Assembly (NCBI GenBank): GCA_022784645.1
Contig: JALFZG010000053.1
Coordinates: 1-64,000 of the forward strand
DNA from: Bacteroidales bacterium
GTDB lineage: Bacteria; Bacteroidota; Bacteroidia; Bacteroidales; Paludibacteraceae
Reading direction: 5' to 3'
DNA: 64,000 nucleotides
The notes under the pieces were generated by a model. That model saw only the letters and a list, made by a program, of their open reading frames with translations, had not been told where the DNA came from and made no database searches. Position numbers and translations under genes: made by a program. Shown here one piece after another: positions 55,641-64,000 of this stretch; position 1 is the stretch's first letter; every line of letters starts with the position of its first letter.

Positions 55641-57491
55641 TTATATTTCGCTCAGTTCGAGCCAACGAAGTTCTTGCAAGTCCAGTTCGTCTTTTGCAGC
55701 CTCATATCTTTGAGAAGCCTCTGCTATCTGTTGGGGATCAGACAATCCTCCAGAAAGGGCCTCTTCAAGCGCTTTTATTTCTGCTTCGAGCTTCGGCATG
55801 GAGCACTCAAGTGCTTTGAGTTCTTGCTGCTCTTTGAAAGTTAGTTTGCGAGGTTTTTCTGTCAGACGAGGCTTAGCAGGAACGGATTTTTGGGGGATAG
55901 CAGTATTCATATTGGCCTTCTTGTCAGTATTTACTCCCTTCTGATTTACTGCTATTTGTCCATTATTGGCAGCCGCTTCTGATTCGCGGAATTGCGTATA
56001 GTTACCGGGAAAATCCTTGATAACCGCATTTCCTCTAAAAACGAGTAAATGATCTACCACTTTATCCGTAAAATAGCGATCGTGTGATACCACAATCAAG
56101 CAGCCCTTGAAACTACGGAGATAGTCTTCCAAGATATTGAGTGTAGGAATATCCAAATCGTTGGTTGGCTCATCCAAAATGAGAAAATTCGGATTTTTCA
56201 TCAGCACTCGGCATAGATTTAATCGTTGTTTCTCGCCTCCTGACAGTTTCTCTACATAATCATACTGCTGAGAAGGAGAAAACAAGAAATGCTGCAGAAA
56301 CTGCGAAGCCGAAAGATGTCGTCCACCTCCCATATCAATCTCTTCCGCCACATCTCGAATCACGTCTATCACTTTCATACCGTCCGAAAAAGGCAATCCT
56401 CTTTGTGAAAAATAACCAAACTGAATGGTTTGACCAATGTCAAACTGTCCACTATCGGGCTTCTCTTCGCCTAATAGCATTCGGAGGAAAGTGGTTTTTC
56501 CGGTTCCATTATTCCCTACTATACCCAATTTCTCAAATCGCGAGAAATTGTAATAGAAATCTTTCATTATCACGAGCGGCTCCATCCCCTCTCGCGTAAA
56601 TGATTTACATATATATTGTGCCTCAAATATTTTACTGCCTACGTATATCGAGCGATTCTCCAAGTGTACTTCTTTCTCCACAATCTGCTGAGAAGCACGG
56701 TCTTGCAGATCATAAAACGCATCTATTCGTGCTGAAGACTTATGACCTCGAGCCTGCGGCATACGCCTCATCCAATCGAGTTCCGTACGATACAGATTGC
56801 GCACTTTCTCCGTTTCTGCATTGAAATTATCAATTCTCTCCGCCCTTTTTTCCAGATAATATGAATAATTTCCACGATACGGAAAGAGTTGCTGCTGATC
56901 TATTTCAAGAATATCGGAGCACACGCGATCAAGGAAATAACGATCGTGAGTAACCATAAGCAGAGCCATTTGCGAATGCCGAAGAAAATCCTCCAACCAT
57001 TCCACCATTTCCAAATCAAGATGATTGGTAGGCTCATCAAGTATCAGCAGTTCGGGATTGGCTATCAATACATTAGCAAGTGCCACACGCTTCAGTTGCC
57101 CACCGGAAAGCGTTTCAACACGCTGGTCAAGATGGGTGATTTTGAGCTTACCAAGAATCTGCTTATAACGCGTTTCGTAGTCCCATGATCGCTCAAGTTC
57201 CGTTTCTTCTGGCGCATTCATCATACAAGCTTGCATAACAGTTAAGCCTTCAGAAAAGGAAGGTTGCTGACGCAAATACCCAACTTTGAGATCCTTGCGA
57301 AAAGTAACAGAACCAGCCTCGTAATCCTCTTCGCCTGCAATTATATTTAGAAGAGTAGTTTTACCTGCTCCATTTCTGGCAATAAGCGCAACCCGTTGCC
57401 CTTCAGCCACGCCAAAAGAGATGCTCTCAAAAAGCACCTTATCGCCGAAGCTTTTAGTTAGGTTTTCTACTTGAAGATATGGAACGGCCAT
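55641..57491 (-). CDS. ABC-F family ATPase (Uup-like)
   Basis: Two ATP-binding cassettes: GRNGAGKTTLLN-type (ARNGAGKTTLLNII) and GNNGTGKTTFLRML; LSGGQ twice; DEPTNHLDLEM, DEPTNDLDIPT. Confidence 0.95.
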   Translation of the reverse strand: MAVPYLQVENLTKSFGDKVLFESISFGVAEGQRVALIARNGAGKTTLLNIIAGEEDYEAGSVTFRKDLKVGYLRQQPSFSEGLTVMQACMMNAPEETELERSWDYETRYKQILGKLKITHLDQRVETLSGGQLKRVALANVLIANPELLILDEPTNHLDLEMVEWLEDFLRHSQMALLMVTHDRYFLDRVCSDILEIDQQQLFPYRGNYSYYLEKRAERIDNFNAETEKVRNLYRTELDWMRRMPQARGHKSSARIDAFYDLQDRASQQIVEKEVHLENRSIYVGSKIFEAQYICKSFTREGMEPLVIMKDFYYNFSRFEKLGIVGNNGTGKTTFLRMLLGEEKPDSGQFDIGQTIQFGYFSQRGLPFSDGMKVIDVIRDVAEEIDMGGGRHLSASQFLQHFLFSPSQQYDYVEKLSGGEKQRLNLCRVLMKNPNFLILDEPTNDLDIPTLNILEDYLRSFKGCLIVVSHDRYFTDKVVDHLLVFRGNAVIKDFPGNYTQFRESEAAANNGQIAVNQKGVNTDKKANMNTAIPQKSVPAKPRLTEKPRKLTFKEQQELKALECSMPKLEAEIKALEEALSGGLSDPQQIAEASQRYEAAKDELDLQELRWLELSEI

Positions 57492-57492
57492 A

Positions 57493-58272
57493 TTAGAAGA
57501 GTGACAATTGCTCTATTACAGGTGCATTTTTTTGTTTGGTCTTATCAGATTTGGCAGGTTTCACAGATTTTGTTTTAGCCAATTTGTCATCTTTGGGCGC
57601 GCGCAGTTTGGGAACATTGGATTTCTCTATTTGGCCAAAATATGAATTGAAGAATATCTCTCCATTAAAATGCCTTGGCATAGATGCTTTGGTAGCGCTG
57701 ATAACCACAGATTCCAGTTCGGGCAACTTGATTACTTCCGTTTCAACCAAGCCAGAACCATGCAGTTTTTTTGCTGCAAGATACCAAATGAAATTCTTTT
57801 CCTTGAGGCAATACGGCACCACTTCCATCGGATCTTTACCAAACTCTGACCGATAGGTTATCTGCAACGCAAGTTTATCTCGCATGGCTGAAAAGATCGC
57901 TGCTAAATGTTCTGAGCCATCATTTAGCGGCTCGAAGAGGATTCTCCTACGAATATCCGTTGTATTATCGAGCAATTGATTGGAAAATTCCAAACTCTTC
58001 AGAAGATGACTGCGGTAGCCATCTGAAGCCAAGTCGTCGAAATTCGAGATATAATACACATATCCGCCCGACAAATCGCAACCAATAATCAAGCCAAAAA
58101 TTTCTCGGATCGCTTCTTTATGACGATGAAACGATCGAAGAGGATAAGTAGCCTCGCGCTTTTCATTAAGTGAAGACTTTGCCCACCGGCGATCAATCTC
58201 AGCTTTTGTAATGCGTCCAGCCGAACGAATCGTATCGATTAGCCAAACATATTGCCCATATAAGTTAGCCAT
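57493..58272 (-). CDS. WYL domain-containing transcriptional regulator
   Basis: DTIRSAGRITKAEIDRRWAKSSLNEKREATYPLRSFHRHKEAIREIFGLIIGCDLSGGYVYYI; WYL-like C-domain; start moved to MANLYGQYV. Confidence 0.8.
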   Translation of the reverse strand: MANLYGQYVWLIDTIRSAGRITKAEIDRRWAKSSLNEKREATYPLRSFHRHKEAIREIFGLIIGCDLSGGYVYYISNFDDLASDGYRSHLLKSLEFSNQLLDNTTDIRRRILFEPLNDGSEHLAAIFSAMRDKLALQITYRSEFGKDPMEVVPYCLKEKNFIWYLAAKKLHGSGLVETEVIKLPELESVVISATKASMPRHFNGEIFFNSYFGQIEKSNVPKLRAPKDDKLAKTKSVKPAKSDKTKQKNAPVIEQLSLF

Positions 58273-58361
58273 AGGAGTTTGTTTTAATATCGCATGCAAA
58301 GGTAATAAAAATAATTGAGGTGTGCAAATTTTTGACAAAGAAAAAATAAAAAAAACAAAAA

Positions 58362-58392
58362 ATACCCTCCCGAGGCTATTTCGGGAAGGTAT
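58362..58392 (-). terminator. Terminator of the TPR gene
   Basis: ATACC-C-TCCCGA GGCTAT TCGGGA-A-GGTAT. Confidence 0.65.
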
Positions 58393-58395
58393 GTA

Positions 58396-60450
58396 TTATT
58401 TTTCAGACCAAGAACTTATCAGTTGGTCTTCCATCAGATAAACTTCATCTAGCCGAATCCCCTTCTCTACCAGTAATGGTCGATCTGGCCGAAATGCAGC
58501 CAAAAATTTCTTCAAATCAGCCATCTGCATCATCGCTCTTTTATATGATTGATATGCATCCATACGCTTATCCTGAATAAAATGGATATGCCCCATATTA
58601 ATCCAATCGTTTGCGTTGGTCATATTCGTTTCTTCAAGCCGTTTGAAATAGCGGATTGCAGCTTCGAAATCATCGCACACAAAAGCACACCATATTATTT
58701 CGTGCGCGATGGTAGCATTATTGGGTCTAAGAAAATCCAATTTATAGAGAATGGCTAAGGCCTCTGCGAAGAGCTCTAACCTTATTAATACATTGGCTTT
58801 CTCATAAAGATATGCCTGAGAATCGGGTTTAATTTGGAGCAATAATTCGCACATTTGAAGCGCATCATCGTAATCACCTATTGCGAAATAGCAATATTCC
58901 ATCTGGCGATATAGCCATTCGGAACTGCCCAGTTGCTGCATTTTTTTATATGCTTCAAAGGCTTTTTCATACTCACCAATCTTCTGCAAGCAAAGCCCAT
59001 AATGACCATATACTTCTGCACTTTGGAGCGTATCTGCAATTTGGGCATATATTTTGGCGGCCATTTCATACGCCCGACAATGCATCAAGCAAGATGCAAT
59101 AATTCTCTTATCTGCCGCAGACGTATAAAGCAATCTGAATACCGTAGAATCAGGCAACTGGGAGAGTGCTTCAAACGGATTTTGGATTTTCCAAGGATTC
59201 AAGCGGAAAAAACGATAGGCTTGGCGCACATAATCATTGCACAGAATTCGGCTACCAGTTTCTGCTTCCGAATCCTCAGCTTCATTGCCCGCTTGCTCCA
59301 TTAGTTCAGATACAGACTGTCCGTTGATAAACCCAATCCTGCTGAGGGTGGAGAGAAATGCGAACCGATCAGAATCACACAAGTCATTCATGTGGAGTAT
59401 ACGGAAAATGGGAATCTGCTTTCGCGCCTCTTCAGGCAAATAGTCGGGATCATACGGAAGCCACCATCTGAATGGTTCAGAGAAAAATGAAGAAGAATAC
59501 ATGTCTTTAAACATTGCAAAATGCGTATCGAGATGCTCTTCTGTCAGCCGAATCATTTCTTGCCTGTTTTCTTCTAATATCTCCTGGAAATCCTTATCCA
59601 AATGAGCCGAGAAATCATCTAATTCATCTTGCGAAATTTTTTCTGATTCCATGGTTTTGGGCATCAGCTTATTGATTAAAGGCGTCATACTTTTCTGGAG
59701 CGAATAAAACGCTTTGTTAGCCCAATCTACTCCAAGTGTACGTACAATGCATACCATGGCAGTTGTAGCAAAAACGCGTTGATCGTCAGAATCAAGCAAA
59801 TCTTGAACGGCAGCTACAATATCGGGGAAGAAACGTAACCTGTCGTCATACACCAAAAGCAGTAGCAGCACACTTACCCACGCACGTTCTCGGATAGGAA
59901 TGAGATAATGCTCTTCAGCAGCTTCTATCAATGCCAAAAAACCTTTCTCAGAAAACGAACGGAGAAGCGAAAGCGTAAGTCCGGAAATAGCCAAATACGC
60001 TTCAATCTCCATAGCCGGATCGGCAATCAATTTTCTAAAAAGCAATAAATGATCGTCATCGGGCTTAGAGAGCCACATAGTACGGAAGGTTGGATCTGCA
60101 TTATCCACACTCTCAGGGTCGGGATAAGTAGGGATAACGCAATTATCCGGACGCAACATCTCTCTAAATTCATAATCCGTATTATTCTGTAACCGATGAG
60201 CCAAATATACTTCATCCACCAACTCATATGTATCATGAATCATGGCATCAATCAGTTCCGAACGACGAGGATCATTGGTTCCTGAAAGAAAATAATCTAC
60301 CAAATACCGATAGTTTTGCTGAATAGATTGGAGCTGGTCTGCTAATAACGCATTCCCCGTTTCCATCACAACCGGACGGAGAATAGCCAATGCATGCCCC
60401 AGCATTCTGCTATGAAGCGATTTAGATATGACTTTATATAACTGCTGCAT
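58396..60450 (-). CDS. Tetratricopeptide repeat protein
   Basis: AEVYGHYGLCLQKIGEYEKAFEAYKKMQQLGSSEWLYRQMEYCYFAIGDYDDALQMCELLLQIKPDS TPR array. Confidence 0.8.
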   Translation of the reverse strand: MQQLYKVISKSLHSRMLGHALAILRPVVMETGNALLADQLQSIQQNYRYLVDYFLSGTNDPRRSELIDAMIHDTYELVDEVYLAHRLQNNTDYEFREMLRPDNCVIPTYPDPESVDNADPTFRTMWLSKPDDDHLLLFRKLIADPAMEIEAYLAISGLTLSLLRSFSEKGFLALIEAAEEHYLIPIRERAWVSVLLLLLVYDDRLRFFPDIVAAVQDLLDSDDQRVFATTAMVCIVRTLGVDWANKAFYSLQKSMTPLINKLMPKTMESEKISQDELDDFSAHLDKDFQEILEENRQEMIRLTEEHLDTHFAMFKDMYSSSFFSEPFRWWLPYDPDYLPEEARKQIPIFRILHMNDLCDSDRFAFLSTLSRIGFINGQSVSELMEQAGNEAEDSEAETGSRILCNDYVRQAYRFFRLNPWKIQNPFEALSQLPDSTVFRLLYTSAADKRIIASCLMHCRAYEMAAKIYAQIADTLQSAEVYGHYGLCLQKIGEYEKAFEAYKKMQQLGSSEWLYRQMEYCYFAIGDYDDALQMCELLLQIKPDSQAYLYEKANVLIRLELFAEALAILYKLDFLRPNNATIAHEIIWCAFVCDDFEAAIRYFKRLEETNMTNANDWINMGHIHFIQDKRMDAYQSYKRAMMQMADLKKFLAAFRPDRPLLVEKGIRLDEVYLMEDQLISSWSEK

Positions 60451-61403
60451 TAGAACTGCTTATCAATCAGATAGTTGTTTCGTTCAATAGAATTGCGGAT
60501 TATGAGTTCACCGAGGAATCCTGCAAGGAAAAGCATGCAACCGAGAATCATTGCCAAAATAGCTATATGGAACCAAGGGTTATTGGCAATAAGCATAGCT
60601 CTTACGCCCGAGCAAATAGCCCATAGTTTATATGCTGCAAGCCCAAAAACCACGAAGAAACCGATAACAAACGACAGCGAACCAATCAAGCCGAAGAAAT
60701 GCATCGGTTGCTTTCCGAACTTGAATAGGAACCACAATGTCATTAAATCGAGATATCCATTAACGAAACGATTAATGCCAAATTTTGACACACCGAACTC
60801 ACGCTTACGATGCTGCACTACTTTCTCACCAATGCGAGTAAAGCCAGCATTTTTAGCAAGATAAGGAATGTAGCGATGCATCTCACCAAAGACCTCAATA
60901 TTTTTCACTACCTCTTTTCTATAGGCTTTCAAACCGCAGTTCATATCGTGAAGTTTGATGCCTGTCACCCAACGAGCTGTAGCATTATACAGTTTTGACG
61001 GCAGATTCTTAGTAAGCGCATTGTCATAACGTTTCTGCTTCCATCCGCTTACCAAATCATAGCCATCTTCCATTACCATTCGATACAATTCCGGCACTTC
61101 ATCGGGAGAATCCTGCAAGTCTGCATCCATCGTAATGACCACATCGCCTTCTGCTGCCTTAAAGCCGCAATAGAGGGCTGCCGACTTGCCATAATTATGC
61201 CTAAACTCAATGGCATGAACCACTTCTGGAGCTTGCTTACGAAGCGTTTCAATCACTTTCCAAGAGTCATCCGTAGAACCATCATTCACAAAAATTACTT
61301 CGTGAGAGAAAGAATGTTCGTTCATTACCCGCTCAATCCACTCAAATAAATGTGGGAGCGATTCCGCTTCATTATACAGCGGTACAATAATAGATATATC
61401 CAT
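60450..61403 (-). CDS. Family 2 glycosyltransferase (polyprenyl-phosphate type, C-terminal TMs)
   Basis: MDISIIVPLYNEAESLPHLFEWIE...VIFVNDGSTDDSWKVIE...VVITMDADLQDSPDEVPELY. Confidence 0.93.
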   Translation of the reverse strand: MDISIIVPLYNEAESLPHLFEWIERVMNEHSFSHEVIFVNDGSTDDSWKVIETLRKQAPEVVHAIEFRHNYGKSAALYCGFKAAEGDVVITMDADLQDSPDEVPELYRMVMEDGYDLVSGWKQKRYDNALTKNLPSKLYNATARWVTGIKLHDMNCGLKAYRKEVVKNIEVFGEMHRYIPYLAKNAGFTRIGEKVVQHRKREFGVSKFGINRFVNGYLDLMTLWFLFKFGKQPMHFFGLIGSLSFVIGFFVVFGLAAYKLWAICSGVRAMLIANNPWFHIAILAMILGCMLFLAGFLGELIIRNSIERNNYLIDKQF

Positions 61404-61407
61404 ATTA

Positions 61408-61989
61408 TTAATCCTGATTTTCGTTATCTTTATTTCCAAAAGGGAAAATGAATCGCGCTTTAATGCGTTGCACCATAGGAGCCAAAATAAGTCCAGCGAT
61501 TGCACCTATAAACATATCAAACATACTGTAATAAACAGAGACACGAATAGGAGTAAGCAGGGAAGGCATCGTTTCTGCAAACGTATCCAGTAATACCTTA
61601 TCCATATCAGGCTGCTGGTTAACTGCTTCAGTAAGCATCTTCATTGTTGAATCAAACATGGCAGGCAAAAAGTCAGTATCCAACCACATCAAATATGCAA
61701 ACCGCAATATGGCTGCTATAATAGATGAGCATAAGAACAGCCAAAGAATATAAGAATAAGCTTGACTGAAACTAATAGTTCCACCACATTCAAACTGCTT
61801 ATAATGCTGTGCTGCACGATAGATGCCATATGCTACATAAAATGTTAGCAGCCAAGAGAGAAGCCACAAAGAGGGATGACGCAACTGCTGAGCGCTCACG
61901 ATAAAATTAATCGTGAACCAAACGCCCATTTCGAGCCCCATCAGCATGGCGTGATTAACTGGATTGGGTTTGTTTTGTAAAGATGACAT
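61408..61989 (-). CDS. DUF4199 domain-containing membrane protein
   Basis: Four-TM protein adjacent to GT2, as commonly seen in Bacteroidetes. Confidence 0.75.
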   Translation of the reverse strand: MSSLQNKPNPVNHAMLMGLEMGVWFTINFIVSAQQLRHPSLWLLSWLLTFYVAYGIYRAAQHYKQFECGGTISFSQAYSYILWLFLCSSIIAAILRFAYLMWLDTDFLPAMFDSTMKMLTEAVNQQPDMDKVLLDTFAETMPSLLTPIRVSVYYSMFDMFIGAIAGLILAPMVQRIKARFIFPFGNKDNENQD

Positions 61990-62181
61990 ACGTATTATGT
62001 ATTTAGATTACAAAAATCCGAAAATTACTCAAATCGTATGCAAAGATACGCATTTTTTTGCAATTGAACAAATGAAAAGTGCGATTTTGTTGAAAAAATT
62101 TGGATATATGGAAAAAAAGCATTATTTTTGCATCAAATTTCAAGGCATCGCAATTTAGGTATTAGGTAAGCGACTGTTTTT

Positions 62182-62886
62182 ATGATAAAAATCGACCCCG
62201 AATTTGAGCAGAAGCGACTTTGGGAAATGAACGAAGTTTGGAACGTTCTAACCTTCGAAGAAAAAGAGTTCATCACCCGAAATGTAGAAATCTGCCAATA
62301 TAAAAAGAATCAAGTCATTCACCACGAAGGTGACGTTCCAACGCATGTAATGATGCTTGGTGATGGTAAACTTCGTGTGTATAAGGAAGGCGTAGGGAAT
62401 AAGCAGCAAATAATCCGCATGCTTAAGCCTTATGATTTGTTTGCTTATAGAGCTGTTATTGCTGGCGAAACCTACAATACAGCCGTAAGTGCTTTTGAGC
62501 AATCAGTAGTTTATAAAGTTCCCAAAGATATTTTCCTTGATCTCATCAAGAACAATCATCATTTTTGCTATTTGTTTATGATAGAGATGGCTAAGGACTT
62601 GGGTAAATCGGATGCAAAAGTAGTTAATCTCACCCAAAAGCATATCCGCGGTCGATTGGCAGAAGCATTATTAACGCTCAAGCAGGAATACGGACTTGAC
62701 GAAGATGGCGCCACTATTTCTATGTATATGGGACGAGAAGACTTGGCTAATCTCTCCAACATGACCACTTCCAATGCGATCCGCACGTTATCTCAATTTG
62801 CACAAGACGGCATCATCTCCCTCGATGGAAGAAAGATTAAAATATTGGACGAAGAGATGCTGATTAAGATTAGCAAACTCGGCTAA
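62182..62886 (+). CDS. Crp/Fnr family transcriptional regulator
   Basis: cNMP-binding-like GDGKLRVYKEGVGNKQQIIRMLKPYDLF; HTH MYMGREDLANLSNMTTSNAIRTLSQFAQDGII. Confidence 0.92.
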   Translation: MIKIDPEFEQKRLWEMNEVWNVLTFEEKEFITRNVEICQYKKNQVIHHEGDVPTHVMMLGDGKLRVYKEGVGNKQQIIRMLKPYDLFAYRAVIAGETYNTAVSAFEQSVVYKVPKDIFLDLIKNNHHFCYLFMIEMAKDLGKSDAKVVNLTQKHIRGRLAEALLTLKQEYGLDEDGATISMYMGREDLANLSNMTTSNAIRTLSQFAQDGIISLDGRKIKILDEEMLIKISKLG

Positions 62887-62986
62887 TACTACATAAAATT
62901 AAATATTTATAGCATTCGCACTATAAAAATGTTCCTTCATACTGACAGATAAGCATTAGATATATTGCTACTCGTTATCAAAAATT

Positions 62987-63016
62987 AGTGAGGCTTCCCG
63001 ATTGGGAAGCCTCACT
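62987..63016 (-). terminator. Terminator of infB
   Basis: AGTGAGGCTTCCC GATT GGGAAGCCTCACT; T-run on minus side. Confidence 0.85.
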
Positions 63017-63036
63017 ACATATAAATCCTCTCCAGA

Positions 63037-64000
63037 TTACAACTCTTTCTTCACTTCAATCGTTTCAAACGATTCTATGATATCATGCTCGAGCAAATCG
63101 TTGAAAGAGCGGATATTCAGACCGCATTCCTGATTGGTAGCCATTTCCTTGACATCGTCTTTCTCATGCTTAAGCGAAGCCAATTCGCCTGTAAAGATTA
63201 CGATACCATCTCGAATAACGCGCACCTTGTTGCCTCGCTTAATCTTACCTTCGCGTACCACACAGCCGGCAATCGTACCCACTTTAGAGATTCGGAACGT
63301 TTGGAGCACTTCGAGCGTACCTGTAACTTCCTCCTTCGTCTCGGGAGCAAGCATACCTTCCATAGCCGATTTCACTTCTTCGATAGCATCGTAGATAATC
63401 GAGTAGATGCGAATATCCACCTCTTCGTTTTCGGCCATACGCTTAGCACTGGCAGTCGGACGCACATTGAAACCAATGATGATAGCATCTGAAGCAGCAG
63501 CCAACATCACATCGGAATCCGAAATGGCACCTACAGCCTTGTGAATCACATTCACCTGAATATTCTCAGTAGAGAGCTTAATCATAGAGTCTGCAATTGC
63601 CTCGGTAGAACCATCCACATCGGCCTTGATAATAAGGTTGAGTTCTTTGAAATCACCAATAGCCAAACGGCGACCAATCTCCTCAAGACCCACATGTTTC
63701 TTAGTGCGGATAGCCTGCTCACGTTGTAATTGCTCGCGCTTATTGGCAATCTCACGTGCTTCTTGCTCAGTAGCCATTACATTGAATTCATCACCAGCTT
63801 GAGGTGCACCATTCAAGCCAAGAATAACGGCTGGTTCACCCGGGAGAGCTTCTTTGATGCGCTGGTTACGCTCATTGAACATCGCCTTAATGCGGCCATG
63901 AGAGGTACCGGCCAAAACTATATCGCCCATGTGGAGTGTACCATCAGATACAAGAACAGTAGCTACATATCCCCTACCCTTATCAAGTGAAGATTCAATA
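63037..64000 (-). CDS. infB: Translation initiation factor IF-2, C-terminal part (runs off the window)
   Basis: [72 protein letters not shown]...; the ORF-track M at 63930 is internal. Confidence 0.97.
   Translation of the reverse strand, partial: IESSLDKGRGYVATVLVSDGTLHMGDIVLAGTSHGRIKAMFNERNQRIKEALPGEPAVILGLNGAPQAGDEFNVMATEQEAREIANKREQLQREQAIRTKKHVGLEEIGRRLAIGDFKELNLIIKADVDGSTEAIADSMIKLSTENIQVNVIHKAVGAISDSDVMLAAASDAIIIGFNVRPTASAKRMAENEEVDIRIYSIIYDAIEEVKSAMEGMLAPETKEEVTGTLEVLQTFRISKVGTIAGCVVREGKIKRGNKVRVIRDGIVIFTGELASLKHEKDDVKEMATNQECGLNIRSFNDLLEHDIIESFETIEVKKEL

Noticed and set aside
57493-58272. WYL regulator as a CRISPR/defence marker
   Set aside because: No adjacent nuclease, cas or retron components; the context is ABC-F and TPR genes.

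Overview
This 64 kb window looks like a Bacteroidales-type chromosome segment. Promoters fit TTTG-N19-21-TAnnTTTG, and there is type IX secretion machinery, DUF4271 and a TonB receptor. Most of it is ordinary core genome: rpsO, acpP, trmD, yidD-rnpA-hemD, hflX, polA, ung, a PorE-like gene, thyA-folA, rdgB, infB. The accessory interest lies at the left edge and in a few long intergenic regions. (1) The left edge is a chimeric junction: a minus-strand SecD fragment is fused to InlB/Listeria-Bacteroides-type B-repeats. It is followed by three consecutive genes whose repeat domain appears split across gene boundaries. (2) Four intergenic tracts (10317-10404, 28475-28540, 42017-42159, 42305-42447) carry what looks like one degenerate 11-nt tandem repeat family (core roughly NNNCGTTCATC/GCACTCTCATC), kept in strict 11-nt register in both orientations. 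I cannot match it to a class I know. (3) An array of triloop mini-hairpins with different stems but a recurring CAATCAA spacer (7083-7376) shares two 12-mers, in the same order, with a second hairpin-rich intergenic region (28278-28460). That second region lies downstream of an orphan minus-strand promoter. (4) Protein and RNA oddities: PolA lacking most of its proofreading domain, FeoB with a collapsed G domain, and a tRNA-Arg(CCG) with an apparent compensatory change of the 19-56 tertiary pair. One IS982-family element is present. I found no CRISPR array, prophage or recognisable defence system. All family assignments come from reading translated sequence; no database search was run.
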